Below are positions 31,537 to 42,078 of a stretch of DNA of 64,000 nucleotides, piece by piece (positions within the stretch are counted from its first letter, which is position 1; every line of letters starts with the position of its first letter). Below the pieces are notes generated by a model. That model ran no database searches. It had not been told where the DNA came from and worked only from the letters and a program-made list of their open reading frames with translations. A program made the position numbers and the translations under genes. This DNA is from Klebsiella grimontii (GTDB taxonomy: Bacteria > Pseudomonadota > Gammaproteobacteria > Enterobacterales > Enterobacteriaceae), in contig NZ_FZTC01000019.1 of NCBI RefSeq assembly GCF_900200035.1, positions 62,001-126,000 on the forward strand, in the 5' to 3' direction.

Positions 31537-32448
31537 ATGACACATACCGCAGAATTCCTCGTCTTTGGCGCCACCGGGCAGCAAGGTGGCGCAGTGGCCC
31601 GAGCGTTACGGCGGGCCGGACGTCAAGTCCGCGCTTTCGTACGGAATCCGCATAGCGAAGTGGCCAGAGCGCTGACGACAGAAGGAATCACGCTCGCCAT
31701 CGGCGACTTGTTCGACCTCGCATCCATTGACCGTGCAATGTCGGGTATCCAGGGCGTATTTAGCGTTCAGACCAGTTCTCCGGCAGGCGAGATAAGCGAC
31801 GAGCAGGAGGTTATGCAGGGAAAAGCCATTGCCGATAGCGCCCTGGCGGCTGGTATCCGCCATCTCGTCTATTCTTCGTCCGGGGCGGCTGGAAAAGCCC
31901 CAACCGGCATGGGGCACTTTGACAGTAAATCGACAATTGAAGATTACCTTCGCGCCTTGCCGCTCTCCACGACCATCACGCGCCCGGCAAGCTTTATGGA
32001 AATGATGCTGCTGCCCGGCATGGGACTAAACAGCGGCCATTTTTTCTTCTTCATGCAACGCCATCAGGCGATGCAGATGATTGCGCTGCAAGACCTGGGG
32101 CGCATTAATGCCCAGATTCTTTGTAATCCTGAACGTTATCGGGGGCAGACTCTGGAACTGGCCAGCCAGGCGTTGACCGGTGAAGACTTGCAGCGTGCTT
32201 TCTCAGATGCCGCCGGTCATCCTGTTCATTATCACCGCTTTCCTGACGAGCTGTTAGCGCAGAACACTTTTCTTCGCCAGCTCACGGCGTTGGTAGACAA
32301 TGGCATTGTCGCAGGCTCGGCGGATATACCGGCGCTTGAACAGGAGTTCGGTATGATGATGACGCTGGAACAATGGTTGGCAGGGCCAGCAAGGCAGAGC
32401 TTTAACGCGGCGCTTAACGCCCCACAGGCCAATCTTGTCCTGCGATAG
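31537..32448 (+). CDS. NmrA-like NAD(P)-binding protein
   Basis: The protein has 303 residues. The Rossmann motif is EFLVFGATGQQGGAVARALR (about 5-24), followed by RNPHSE and GDLFDLASIDRAMSGIQGVF, all typical of NmrA/HSCARG-type atypical SDRs that bind NADP but often lack the catalytic Tyr. AAGIRHLVYSSS is the usual later strand. Proteins of this kind work as redox sensors or as quinone reductases like QorB. Pairing with a divergent HxlR regulator is common and points to a quinone or electrophile response. Confidence 0.86.
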   Translation: MTHTAEFLVFGATGQQGGAVARALRRAGRQVRAFVRNPHSEVARALTTEGITLAIGDLFDLASIDRAMSGIQGVFSVQTSSPAGEISDEQEVMQGKAIADSALAAGIRHLVYSSSGAAGKAPTGMGHFDSKSTIEDYLRALPLSTTITRPASFMEMMLLPGMGLNSGHFFFFMQRHQAMQMIALQDLGRINAQILCNPERYRGQTLELASQALTGEDLQRAFSDAAGHPVHYHRFPDELLAQNTFLRQLTALVDNGIVAGSADIPALEQEFGMMMTLEQWLAGPARQSFNAALNAPQANLVLR

Positions 32449-32549
32449 GTCGATAGCCGGAGCTGCCCGCCTCCGGCTGTTTTCTCCTTGTACGTCTGTG
32501 GCACAAAATTATCCGCCATAACGCGCTCGGGCCTCAGCACCACCTTTCC

Positions 32550-32672
32550 TTAGCGGTTGCTGATCATCTGCCCGGTGTTATCCACCCCTTTTTCGTCGTC
32601 TTCTTTGATGAATGCCTGGTCATAAGGCTCTACGTTTTTACGCAGTAACGCCTGAACCCAAATCCCCACATC
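32550..32672 (-). pseudogene. Remnant of the 3' end of an unidentified gene
   Basis: On the minus strand a frame of about 40 codons, containing VDVGIWVQALLRKNV, EPYDQAFIKEDDEKG and VDNTGQMISNR, ends at 32550. It has protein-like composition but no start codon, and its upstream part is cut off by the end of the glutathione transferase gene. It looks like the tail of a gene truncated when the neighbouring cassette came in. I cannot name the parent gene. Confidence 0.4.
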
Positions 32673-32676
32673 AACC

Positions 32677-33282
32677 TTAAAGCGACGCCTCGGCCAGTAA
32701 TGCAGCCTGTACCGCAGGACGGGCATTGATCATTTCCCTGTACGCCAATAGCCCAGGCCAGCGATCCAGTGGGATTGAGAAGAATTTACACCAGCCCAGC
32801 ACAGTGAAGAGGTAGGCATCAGCCACGCTGAAAGTGGGGCCAGTCAGATAGATTTTTTCGTTGAGAGTCGCCTGAAGAAAATCGAACTGTCGGAACAGCT
32901 TCTCACGAAAAATCGCTCTGACCTCTTCGGGCAGCGCGGGGTTGAACAACGGTGCCGAGCCAGCGTGTATTTCACTGGTGATAAAGTTAAGCCATTCCTG
33001 CAGACGCACCCGAGCCCAGCTGTCCGCGCGCGGCGCCAGGCCGTATTCTGGTTTTAGGTCGGCGAGGTACTGCACGATGGCCGGACCCTCAGTGAGTATC
33101 TGCCCATCATCGAGTTCAAGGGCGGCGACATACCCTTTAGGGTTAATGGCGCGGAAGTCGCGACCATCAGCGGTGATCTTGCTTCTGTTGTTGACTCTAA
33201 CCAGTTCAAACTCAAGTTGCAGTTCGCGCAGCACGATGTGCGGCGATAACGAACAGGTATCCGGGGCGTAATAGAGTTTCAT
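32677..33282 (-). CDS. Glutathione S-transferase, beta class (GstA-like)
   Basis: The protein has 201 residues. It begins MKLYYAPDTCSLSPHIVLRE, with Cys10 at the beta-class catalytic position, followed by the thioredoxin-like domain with NPKGYVAALELDDGQILTEG (the Val-Ala and Glu-Gly glutathione-binding contacts). It ends with the helical domain containing FSVADAYLFTVLGW, the N-capping box. It conjugates glutathione to electrophiles in the cytoplasm. E. coli GstA is similar but belongs to a different neighbourhood. It is divergent from a LysR gene that probably controls it. Confidence 0.9.
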   Translation of the reverse strand: MKLYYAPDTCSLSPHIVLRELQLEFELVRVNNRSKITADGRDFRAINPKGYVAALELDDGQILTEGPAIVQYLADLKPEYGLAPRADSWARVRLQEWLNFITSEIHAGSAPLFNPALPEEVRAIFREKLFRQFDFLQATLNEKIYLTGPTFSVADAYLFTVLGWCKFFSIPLDRWPGLLAYREMINARPAVQAALLAEASL

Positions 33283-33402
33283 TTTGTCTCCGTGAAAGGT
33301 GAAAAGCCGTCGGGGGAGGTCCTGAATCCACTGTATTTGACGCGGAATGCGCTGTAAAATTAATGATAAAGAAACTAACTATTAGCTGAGCTACTGACAA
33401 TC

Positions 33403-34278
33403 ATGATGAATCTTTTACATTGGCGCTTACTGGTGGCCGTGGCGGATGCCGGCAACATCTCGCGTGCCGCAGAGGAGATAGGAATGACTCAGTCCGGCGC
33501 CAGCCAGGCCATCGCCCAGCTAGAGGCTGCACTGGGATTTCCGGTATTTACGCGTGAGCGACGATATATCGGGGTGACCGCGCTGGGCGGGCAGGTTGTT
33601 GAACACGCAAGAAACATGCTTTCGCAGCTGAATGCCATCCGCGAACTGGCCGATGAGAGCCGGGGTTTAAATCGCGGGCGCATTCGCCTGGCCAGCTTTC
33701 CATCAGTGACGTCCACCTTGTTGCCTGGCCTGCTGCGCGACTTTAAGCGTCTGCATCCGGGTATTGAGGTCGTCATCCTGGAAGGCTCGGACGAGGAGGT
33801 CGAGGAGTGGCTGGCCGCAGATACCGTTGAGCTGGGGGTGGTCATGAATCCCGACCCCGGGCGCGCAGACGTTGTATTAGGGCAGGATGCATGGGTAGCG
33901 GTACTGCCAGCCGCTCATCGGCTGGCACACCATGCCAGGACCTATGGCATAACGCTAAAGGCGCTGGCAGACCAGCCCTTTATTCTGGCGACAGGCGGAT
34001 GCGTCGTTAATGGAAAAAGCCTGATGGAAAATGCGGGTCTGCAACTTTCTGATATCCGCGTGACGGTACGTGACTGGATTAGCGCCTGTAAGCTGGTTGC
34101 GGAAGGGATGGGCGTCGCCCTTGTACCCGAATCAGCCCTGCCGGAGGCGTTGCGTAATCTGTGCGTGGTACCCGTGACGCCTGCCATACACCGTGAGTTT
34201 CGGCTGGTTTGTTCGTCATCCGGGACGTCTTCCGGCGCAACGCAGGCGCTACTTAACGCGCTACGTAAACGAGGATGA
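33403..34278 (+). CDS. LysR family transcriptional regulator divergent from gst
   Basis: The protein has 291 residues with the HTH LLHWRLLVAVADAGNISRAA and EIGMTQSGASQAIAQLEAAL, then a typical two-lobed effector domain (about 90-290). A second ATG one codon later is equally possible. It is divergent from the glutathione transferase gene over a 120-bp gap, which points to control of that gene. The ligand is unknown, perhaps an electrophilic GST substrate or product. Confidence 0.86.
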   Translation: MMNLLHWRLLVAVADAGNISRAAEEIGMTQSGASQAIAQLEAALGFPVFTRERRYIGVTALGGQVVEHARNMLSQLNAIRELADESRGLNRGRIRLASFPSVTSTLLPGLLRDFKRLHPGIEVVILEGSDEEVEEWLAADTVELGVVMNPDPGRADVVLGQDAWVAVLPAAHRLAHHARTYGITLKALADQPFILATGGCVVNGKSLMENAGLQLSDIRVTVRDWISACKLVAEGMGVALVPESALPEALRNLCVVPVTPAIHREFRLVCSSSGTSSGATQALLNALRKRG

Positions 34279-34325
34279 GCGGGCTCGCGGCGAACCGGAG
34301 CGTCAGCGATAAGCGACAAACTGGC

Positions 34326-34553
34326 TTATTGTTTATATCGGCGCTGGCTGGAGGCAGGGTGGCGAAGGAGGGCAGCTTCGGGGCGTACTGGACGGCGCAC
34401 CAGCTCGCCCCCGCAGTTCGGGCACCATCCTTGAAGCCGCTGGGTCACGCAGTCAATGCAGAAGGTGCATTCGAATGAACAGATGTACGCATCCGCTGAT
34501 TCTGGCGGCAAATCGTTATCACAGCATTCACAATTAGGGCGAAGTTCAAGCAT
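34326..34553 (-). CDS. DUF1272 zinc-ribbon-like small protein
   Basis: The protein has 75 residues and starts MLELRPNCECCDNDLPPESA. The cysteine pattern CECC, then CSFECTFCIDC and CPNC, marks DUF1272 proteins, which look like double zinc-binding modules. The start at 34551-34553 gives the family N-terminus. A C-terminal basic tail of about 20 residues follows. The function is unknown. The gene is convergent with the LysR gene at 33403. Confidence 0.85.
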   Translation of the reverse strand: MLELRPNCECCDNDLPPESADAYICSFECTFCIDCVTQRLQGWCPNCGGELVRRPVRPEAALLRHPASSQRRYKQ

Positions 34554-34584
34554 GATGATCTCAGTGATTAAAGGGGCATCATGA

Positions 34585-34734
34585 AAAATAGCGCGTGTTA
34601 TCTGCCCGGCCCGCATTCGCGCCGCTGCGCTTCACGTGCAAGATTTCAACGTTTATGGCGATCCCGCGACTAATACCTTCAACCCCACAGGAGCATACCC
34701 GGACATTGGCTATAACGTGGGCGCAATGGCTTAG
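34585..34734 (+). pseudogene. Remnant of the 3' end of an unidentified gene
   Basis: A frame open from about 34585 with no proper start reads ALHVQDFNVYGDPATNTFNP and TGAYPDIGYNVGAMA before the TAG at 34732-34734. It has a clear protein-like composition, but it begins inside non-coding sequence just after the DUF1272 gene. It is most simply the tail of a deleted gene. I do not recognise the family. Confidence 0.45.
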
Positions 34735-34784
34735 TCAATCAAAATGAAATGATGACTCGCTTATCCTCCAAACGCGCATTTCAC

Positions 34785-35117
34785 TTAATCAGCAGGGGAT
34801 ACGCCGCTGAAGCCGCTGTCTGGTAAATCTATAATCACCAGGGTGCCAAAGCTGCCGCCTTCCACCGTATGAGGAATGCCCGCTTTGGCTATATAAAGCT
34901 GGCCGGGCGCGACGGAGATTTTTTTCTCCTGTACGCTCAGTTCCAGACGACCGTCAATAACCAGTAATCCCTCGTCATATTCATGCACCTCCTCAGCGAC
35001 TGAGTGGGCATCCATGCGCAGGACTTTGAGATTCGTTGCCCCAACGCGGCCCAGGATCCGGGAGTGCCAGGACTCCGGCAATGCCTGCGCTTCGGTTTTG
35101 AGATCGTAAAGCGACAT
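34785..35117 (-). CDS. Cupin domain protein
   Basis: The protein has 110 residues and a single cupin barrel. Motif 1 contains HEYDEGLLVIDGRLELSV and motif 2 contains GQLYIAKAGIPHTVEGG, with possible metal ligands His45, Glu49 and His82. Small single-domain cupins of this kind are mostly uncharacterised; some are isomerases, dioxygenases or sensors. It is a single gene in the same direction as tynA, between the accessory mosaic and the catabolic island. The function is unknown. Confidence 0.82.
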   Translation of the reverse strand: MSLYDLKTEAQALPESWHSRILGRVGATNLKVLRMDAHSVAEEVHEYDEGLLVIDGRLELSVQEKKISVAPGQLYIAKAGIPHTVEGGSFGTLVIIDLPDSGFSGVSPAD

Positions 35118-35260
35118 AAAGCCATTCTCATTGATAATCGTTGCAGGCTTTTATGCCATATAAGTTTATCGTCGACTTCTAACATATATGGCAAAAGAAG
35201 TTGAAAAACAGGCTATACCGCTCCTACTGCCCGCTGCATGTGCATTGGTCGCGGATAAAT

Positions 35261-35286
35261 AAAAACGGCCCCATCGCTGAGGCCGT
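35261..35286 (-). terminator. Rho-independent terminator of tynA
   Basis: On the minus strand the stem ACGGCC...GGCCGT is followed by TTTTTATTT, directly after the tynA stop codon. Confidence 0.8.
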
Positions 35287-35293
35287 GATGTGG

Positions 35294-37552
35294 TTACTGT
35301 TTCTTCTCGCCCAGCGTCGGCGTCTCGTCAAAGAAGTTCCACGGCTTCAGCAGCGCATGCGCCCACTCGGTAGGCATAATCGGCCACTCCTCGGCGCGGG
35401 CCACGTGGGTGGTGCCGGTGGTGATCCACACCACGTCATCATGGTTGTCCAGCGACTCGTCATCTTTCGCGTACTGGCCGAGGCCGGTGTCGTGAATCGA
35501 ACGGTTAGGGTACTTGCCTTCCGGGAAGCGCTCGGTGGGATGGTAGCGGGTGACCCACAGCTGTTTATCCATAAAGCTCAAACGATGGTAAATCCACTCA
35601 TCAGGGGCGAATTTCGCCCCGGTGGCGACCGGATGCGTGCCGCCCGCGTAGGGGATAATCTGATACGACACTGGGTTACCCATCCGGTTTTCTTTGGTGG
35701 TATTGCTCAGCAGACGAATGGTGCCTGGGTCAAATTTCTGCGCCGCTTTCTGCTCGCTAGCAATAGTGTACTGATTGATCTGCATGGTGCTGGTGCGCGG
35801 GCCGCCGGCGGTATTCGGCTTCACTTCCGGGTCCATGGCCACCAGCGTGTTGTTCTCGCCGTCGACGTCAAGATCGAGGCGGAAGTTGTAGATATGCTGG
35901 TGGGTGGTGCCGACAATATTATGGTCGATCAGCGTGCCGTAGCGGGTATCCTCTTTGGCGCTCGGGTCGTGCATGGTCTTCGCCTGTACGCCTTTGACCG
36001 CTTCGATGCCGGTCGCCCCGGCATCAATGCCGATGGTGCCGTTTTCGTGGAATACCCAGTCAAAGATGTAGTCGTAGTTGCCGACGGTGCTGATCCAGCG
36101 CACCACCAGCTCGCGGCGCTCGGTGCTGACGTTCGGTTTGCCCATCTCCAGGTGCTTATACTCCGGCCCGGCGTAGCGTTCGAAGATGGCGATCGCGCGC
36201 GGGATAGTGGTTGGCGTGCCGGTATAGTCGGCGATGGTTTCATCCAGCAGCACCGCGTTGGACGGCGCGTCTTTCCCGCGGACGATAGGCGAGGTCAGGG
36301 TGCCCATGCCGTAGTCGCCGGAATCCAGATAGGCTTTAAAATACCAGCCCACGTCCGGGTCGCCGTAGGGGACGATCATCCCGCCGAGCGATCCTTCATA
36401 CATCACCTGGCGCTTTTTACCGTTGTCGTTCCAGGTCACGGTAGACAAAATCGGCCCGACGCGGGAGTTCATCCGCAGATGGAAATCCCAGTTACGCCAG
36501 TGGATCATATCGCCGGTGATGGTGTAGTTTTTGCCCTCTGGCTCAATGATCTCCAGCGGTTTCACCGTTGGCGCAACGCGGTCGCGGCCGTCATAGGGGC
36601 GGGCCGCCATCGGCACCGGGATCGTCGGCCCCTCTTCGATTTTGATGATCTTCTTCTGCTCGAGGTCGACCACCGCCACCAGGTTTTCAATCGGGTGCGC
36701 CCAGTAGTTCCCGTCGCCAACGTCAAGATAGCTCACTACTTTGAGCAGCCGCGCGTCCTGCTTGAGGCCATCTTTACCGTCGAAGTAGCCGACGGTCAGC
36801 GGGGTGGTAATCACCTTGCTCGGGTCGTCGATGCCGTGTTTTTTCAACACTTCGGCAAACTCGCTGCTGGCGTTGATGATGTTCTGCACGCTGGCGAAAT
36901 CATCCAGCAGTACCATGCCGTGGGCGTCTTTAATCGGCGTCCATGAAAGGACCTTTTTATTCTGTAAATCCACCACCGCCTCAATAACGTGCTTGCCGTC
37001 GAGCATGATCACGTCGGCGGTGCGCGGGGCGTTGACCGGCGTGCCGTTGAGGGCAAAATCCCACACCGCTTTTTTATCCGGCTCGCGCAGGGAGATCTCG
37101 GTGAATCGGGTATTGGGCTTGAAATCCGCCGCGGCTTTAACGATGGCGACCGCTGCGCTGATTTCCGCCGCTGACAGCGAGTTCAGCGGGTGAGGGCGTT
37201 TTTCCACCTGGAAAGTCTGGTCAAGACCGGACTGAAACACGTCGTTGATAAAGGTATCAGAAACCCACGCTTTGCCGTCTTTCATCACTACCGGCACCTG
37301 CAGCTCCAGGGTTTTTCCATTGACGATGGCCGTTTTCGCCCCCGGTTTTACCTTCACGTAAGCGCCGTCTTTAATCAGGGTAAACATCTGCGCGTAGTCA
37401 TCCCACTGAACGTCCGCGCCAAAATCCTGCAGGGTTTTATCCATCGGGACCATATGGGCTTCGCCGCCGTGGGCGAAAGCCGGGCTTTGCCAGGCGCAAA
37501 ACAGGGCGACAGCCAACGCCAGAGCCGTCTTGCGGGGGGAAAGAATCGCCAT
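35294..37552 (-). CDS. tynA: TynA, periplasmic copper-containing primary-amine oxidase
   Basis: The protein has 752 residues with a Sec signal peptide (about 1-27, cleavage near AFA). The topaquinone precursor is Tyr493 in STVGNYDYIFDW. The catalytic base is Asp413 in YLDSGDYGMGTLT. Copper ligands are His551 and His553 in TTHQHIYNFRLD and a late His in MPTEWAHALLKPWNFF. It has the D1 domain seen in E. coli TynA. It oxidises tyramine, 2-phenylethylamine and related amines to aldehydes, with release of ammonia and hydrogen peroxide in the periplasm. It lies beside the paa cluster, as in E. coli, but the feaB and feaR genes that normally flank it are not present here. Confidence 0.95.
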   Translation of the reverse strand: MAILSPRKTALALAVALFCAWQSPAFAHGGEAHMVPMDKTLQDFGADVQWDDYAQMFTLIKDGAYVKVKPGAKTAIVNGKTLELQVPVVMKDGKAWVSDTFINDVFQSGLDQTFQVEKRPHPLNSLSAAEISAAVAIVKAAADFKPNTRFTEISLREPDKKAVWDFALNGTPVNAPRTADVIMLDGKHVIEAVVDLQNKKVLSWTPIKDAHGMVLLDDFASVQNIINASSEFAEVLKKHGIDDPSKVITTPLTVGYFDGKDGLKQDARLLKVVSYLDVGDGNYWAHPIENLVAVVDLEQKKIIKIEEGPTIPVPMAARPYDGRDRVAPTVKPLEIIEPEGKNYTITGDMIHWRNWDFHLRMNSRVGPILSTVTWNDNGKKRQVMYEGSLGGMIVPYGDPDVGWYFKAYLDSGDYGMGTLTSPIVRGKDAPSNAVLLDETIADYTGTPTTIPRAIAIFERYAGPEYKHLEMGKPNVSTERRELVVRWISTVGNYDYIFDWVFHENGTIGIDAGATGIEAVKGVQAKTMHDPSAKEDTRYGTLIDHNIVGTTHQHIYNFRLDLDVDGENNTLVAMDPEVKPNTAGGPRTSTMQINQYTIASEQKAAQKFDPGTIRLLSNTTKENRMGNPVSYQIIPYAGGTHPVATGAKFAPDEWIYHRLSFMDKQLWVTRYHPTERFPEGKYPNRSIHDTGLGQYAKDDESLDNHDDVVWITTGTTHVARAEEWPIMPTEWAHALLKPWNFFDETPTLGEKKQ

Positions 37553-37684
37553 TGAGACCTCACCTTATTGTTGTGTTGTGCAGTGCCGCTGCGAATGTCG
37601 GCTTGTGTATCCTTAACCTAACAGCGCTCAGCGCCCAGGCGTTTGCCTGCTTTTGCCAGGTTGTTTGTCAGTTTTGCCAGTTAT

Positions 37685-37707
37685 AAAAAATGCCTCCGCA
37701 GAGGCAT
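37685..37707 (-). terminator. Terminator of paaZ
   Basis: On the minus strand ATGCCTC-TGCG-GAGGCAT is followed by a run of six T. It lies 36 bp after the paaZ stop codon. Confidence 0.85.
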
Positions 37708-37742
37708 GAAGATGGCGATAAAGATGGGCGAATTTCTAACAT

Positions 37743-39788
<2,046 letters not shown>

Positions 39789-40074
39789 GGTTCATCTCCA
39801 GATGTGTTACGTGAAATATCTATAGATAGTTCTTTGATGAATCATAAAAATCAAGTTCCAATTTAATAATTTATTAACAATGCGATCGCTATCGATCTGC
39901 GCGATTTACTTAATTTGTTGTTATTAATGCATTTTACAAAAGCTTTTGCGGTGGGTGTCACAGAAAAGGCAAACAAAATTTGTGGTTTTATTTAACCTGA
40001 ATGTAACTTTTATAAAACAAAGTGATTCATAAATTAATTTAAACCGAATTTGTTGGAATCATAAAGGTGATGAC
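39789..40074. promoter_or_regulatory. paaZ-paaA divergent promoter region with candidate PaaX sites
   Basis: This A+T-rich 286-bp region has the shared word TGATTCAT on both sides: GATGAATCAT at 39834-39843 near paaZ and GTGATTCAT at 40022-40030 near paaA. In E. coli, PaaX operators at the Pz and Pa promoters contain a TGATTC core, so these are the best PaaX candidates. TGCGG-N6-TCACA at 39947-39962 is a weak CRP-like site. AAGGTG lies six bases before the paaA GTG. Confidence 0.55.
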
Positions 40075-41004
40075 GTGACAGAAGAACAACGCTTTGAGCA
40101 GCGCATTGCACAGGAGACGGCCATCGAACCGCTGGACTGGATGCCGGAAGCCTACCGCAAAACGCTGATCCGCCAGATAGGCCAGCACGCGCACTCGGAA
40201 ATTGTCGGCATGCTGCCGGAAGGCAACTGGATCGCTCGCGCGCCGACCCTTAGGCGCAAAGCGATTCTGCTGGCGAAAGTGCAGGATGAAGCCGGGCATG
40301 GTCTGTACCTCTACAGCGCGGCGGAAACCCTCGGCTGCGCCCGCGAAGACCTGTATCAGAAAATGCTCGACGGCAAGATGAAGTACTCCTCCATTTTCAA
40401 CTACCCGACCCTGAGCTGGGCGGATATCGGCGTGATCGGCTGGCTGGTGGACGGCGCGGCCATCGTCAATCAGGTGGCGCTGTGCCGGACCTCCTACGGA
40501 CCCTACGCCCGGGCCATGGTCAAGATCTGCAAAGAGGAGAGCTTTCACCAGCGTCAGGGGTTTGAAGCCTGCATGGCGCTGGCGCAGGGCAGCGACGCGC
40601 AGCGGCAGATGCTGCAGGACGCCATCAACCGCTTCTGGTGGCCGGCGCTGATGATGTTCGGTCCAAACGACGATAACTCGCCAAACAGCGCCCGCAGCAT
40701 GGCGTGGAAAATCAAGCTCCACTCGAACGACGAACTGCGCCAGCGCTTTGTTGATAACACCATTCCGCAGGTGGAGATCCTCGGCATGACCGTGCCGGAC
40801 CCGGATCTGCGGCTGGATGAAACCACCGGCCACTACCGCTTTGGCGCCATCGACTGGCAGGAATTTAACGAGGCGATCGCCGGGCGCGGGATCTGCAACC
40901 ACGAACGCCTGGCCGCTAAACGCAAGGCATGGGAAGAGGGCGCGTGGGTGCGGGAAGCCGCGCTGGCGCACGCGCAAAAACAACGGGCCCGCGACGCCGC
41001 GTAA
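40075..41004 (+). CDS. paaA: PaaA, catalytic subunit of the phenylacetyl-CoA 1,2-epoxidase
   Basis: The protein has 309 residues and starts with GTG at 40075 after AAGGTG, giving [19 protein letters not shown]. It is the di-iron oxygenase subunit. The carboxylate/His ligands lie in [19 protein letters not shown] and [20 protein letters not shown]. It inserts one oxygen atom from O2 into the ring of phenylacetyl-CoA, working as a PaaA-PaaC complex with PaaB and the reductase PaaE. It is the first gene of the paaABCDEFGHIJK operon. Confidence 0.97.
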   Translation: MTEEQRFEQRIAQETAIEPLDWMPEAYRKTLIRQIGQHAHSEIVGMLPEGNWIARAPTLRRKAILLAKVQDEAGHGLYLYSAAETLGCAREDLYQKMLDGKMKYSSIFNYPTLSWADIGVIGWLVDGAAIVNQVALCRTSYGPYARAMVKICKEESFHQRQGFEACMALAQGSDAQRQMLQDAINRFWWPALMMFGPNDDNSPNSARSMAWKIKLHSNDELRQRFVDNTIPQVEILGMTVPDPDLRLDETTGHYRFGAIDWQEFNEAIAGRGICNHERLAAKRKAWEEGAWVREAALAHAQKQRARDAA

Positions 41005-41015
41005 GGAGAAGGAAG

Positions 41016-41303
41016 ATGAGCAAAAACGACTGGCCGTTATATGAAGTGTTCGTTCGCAGCAAGCAGGGGCTGTCGCACCGCCACGTCGGCAGCCTGCACG
41101 CCGCCGATGATCAGATGGCGCTGGAAAACGCCCGCGATGCCTATACCCGCCGCAGCGAAGGCTGCTCAATCTGGGTGGTGAAGGCCCGCGAAATTGTCGC
41201 CTCGCAGCCTGAAGAGCGCGGTGAATTTTTCGATCCGGCGGAGAGCAAAATCTACCGCCATCCGACCTTCTACACCGTGCCCGACGGCATGGAACATATG
41301 TGA
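41016..41303 (+). CDS. paaB: PaaB, structural subunit of the phenylacetyl-CoA epoxidase
   Basis: The protein has 95 residues, the E. coli length, from the ATG at 41016 with AAGGAG upstream: MSKNDWPLYEVFVRSKQGLS. The body contains HRHVGSLHAADDQMALENAR and ends FYTVPDGMEHM. PaaB bridges PaaAC heterodimers and is needed for full epoxidase activity. It is 11 bases after paaA in the same operon. Confidence 0.96.
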   Translation: MSKNDWPLYEVFVRSKQGLSHRHVGSLHAADDQMALENARDAYTRRSEGCSIWVVKAREIVASQPEERGEFFDPAESKIYRHPTFYTVPDGMEHM

Positions 41304-41310
41304 GGCGGCG

Positions 41311-42066
41311 ATGAACAACGACAACCCCGTTGCAGCTTATGCCCTGCGCCTCGGCGATAACGGCCTGGTGCTGGCCCAGCGTCTGGGCGAGTGGTGCGGC
41401 CACGCGCCGGAGCTGGAGATCGATCTGGCGCTGGCCAATATCGGCCTCGACCTGCTGGGGCAGGCGCGCAATTTTCTTAGCTACGCCGCCGAACTGGCCG
41501 GCAGCGGCGATGAAGACACTCTGGCCTTTGGCCGCGACGAACGCCAGTTTTGCAATTTACTGCTGGCGGAGCAGCCAAACGGCAACTTTGCCGACACTCT
41601 TGCTCGCCAGTTTTTTATCGATGTCTGGCACGTGGCGCTCTATGGCCGCCTGGTCAACAGCCGCGATACGCAGCTTGCCGCCATCGCCGCCAAGGCGCTG
41701 AAAGAGGTGCGCTACCATCAGCGCTTTAGCCGCGGCTGGCTGGAACGCCTCGGCAACGGCACGGCGCTTTCCGCGCAGAGAATGCAGGACGCGGTCGAGA
41801 ACCTGTGGCGCTTTACCGGCGAGCTGTTCCAGGCCGATGCGCTGGAGATTGAGCTAAGCGCGCAGGGCATCGCCGTCGACCCGCGCGAGTTGCAGGCTGA
41901 ATGGCAGGCGACGGTCCGCGCCGCGCTGAGCGATGCCGGTTTGCAGATCCCCGAGGAAGCGCCGTTTCGCCACGGCGGCAAGCAGGGGCTGCATAGCGAG
42001 CATCTCGGGCCGCTGCTGGCGGAGATGCAGTATTTACAGCGCGCCTATCCCGGTCAGCGTTGGTAG
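41311..42066 (+). CDS. paaC: PaaC, structural subunit of the phenylacetyl-CoA epoxidase
   Basis: The protein has 251 residues from the ATG at 41311, seven bases after paaB: MNNDNPVAAYALRLGDNGLV. It has the ferritin-like fold of PaaA but lacks a complete di-iron site, as the family does. LGQARNFLSYAAELAG and LKEVRYHQRFSRGWLERLG are typical segments. It holds PaaA in its active shape. The adjacent genes and tight spacing place it in the same transcript. Confidence 0.96.
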   Translation: MNNDNPVAAYALRLGDNGLVLAQRLGEWCGHAPELEIDLALANIGLDLLGQARNFLSYAAELAGSGDEDTLAFGRDERQFCNLLLAEQPNGNFADTLARQFFIDVWHVALYGRLVNSRDTQLAAIAAKALKEVRYHQRFSRGWLERLGNGTALSAQRMQDAVENLWRFTGELFQADALEIELSAQGIAVDPRELQAEWQATVRAALSDAGLQIPEEAPFRHGGKQGLHSEHLGPLLAEMQYLQRAYPGQRW

Positions 42067-42078
42067 CAGGAGGGGATT

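Noticed and set aside
35201-36946. 581-codon open frame on the + strand opposite tynA
   Set aside because: It is the complement of a strongly conserved copper amine oxidase. Its composition (rich in Val, Gly, Arg, His, Asp) reflects GC-rich antisense codons, and no family is recognisable.
40039-41403. 454-codon open frame opposite paaA, paaB and the start of paaC
   Set aside because: The three sense genes are clear and have correct starts. The antisense frame is a by-product of GC bias.
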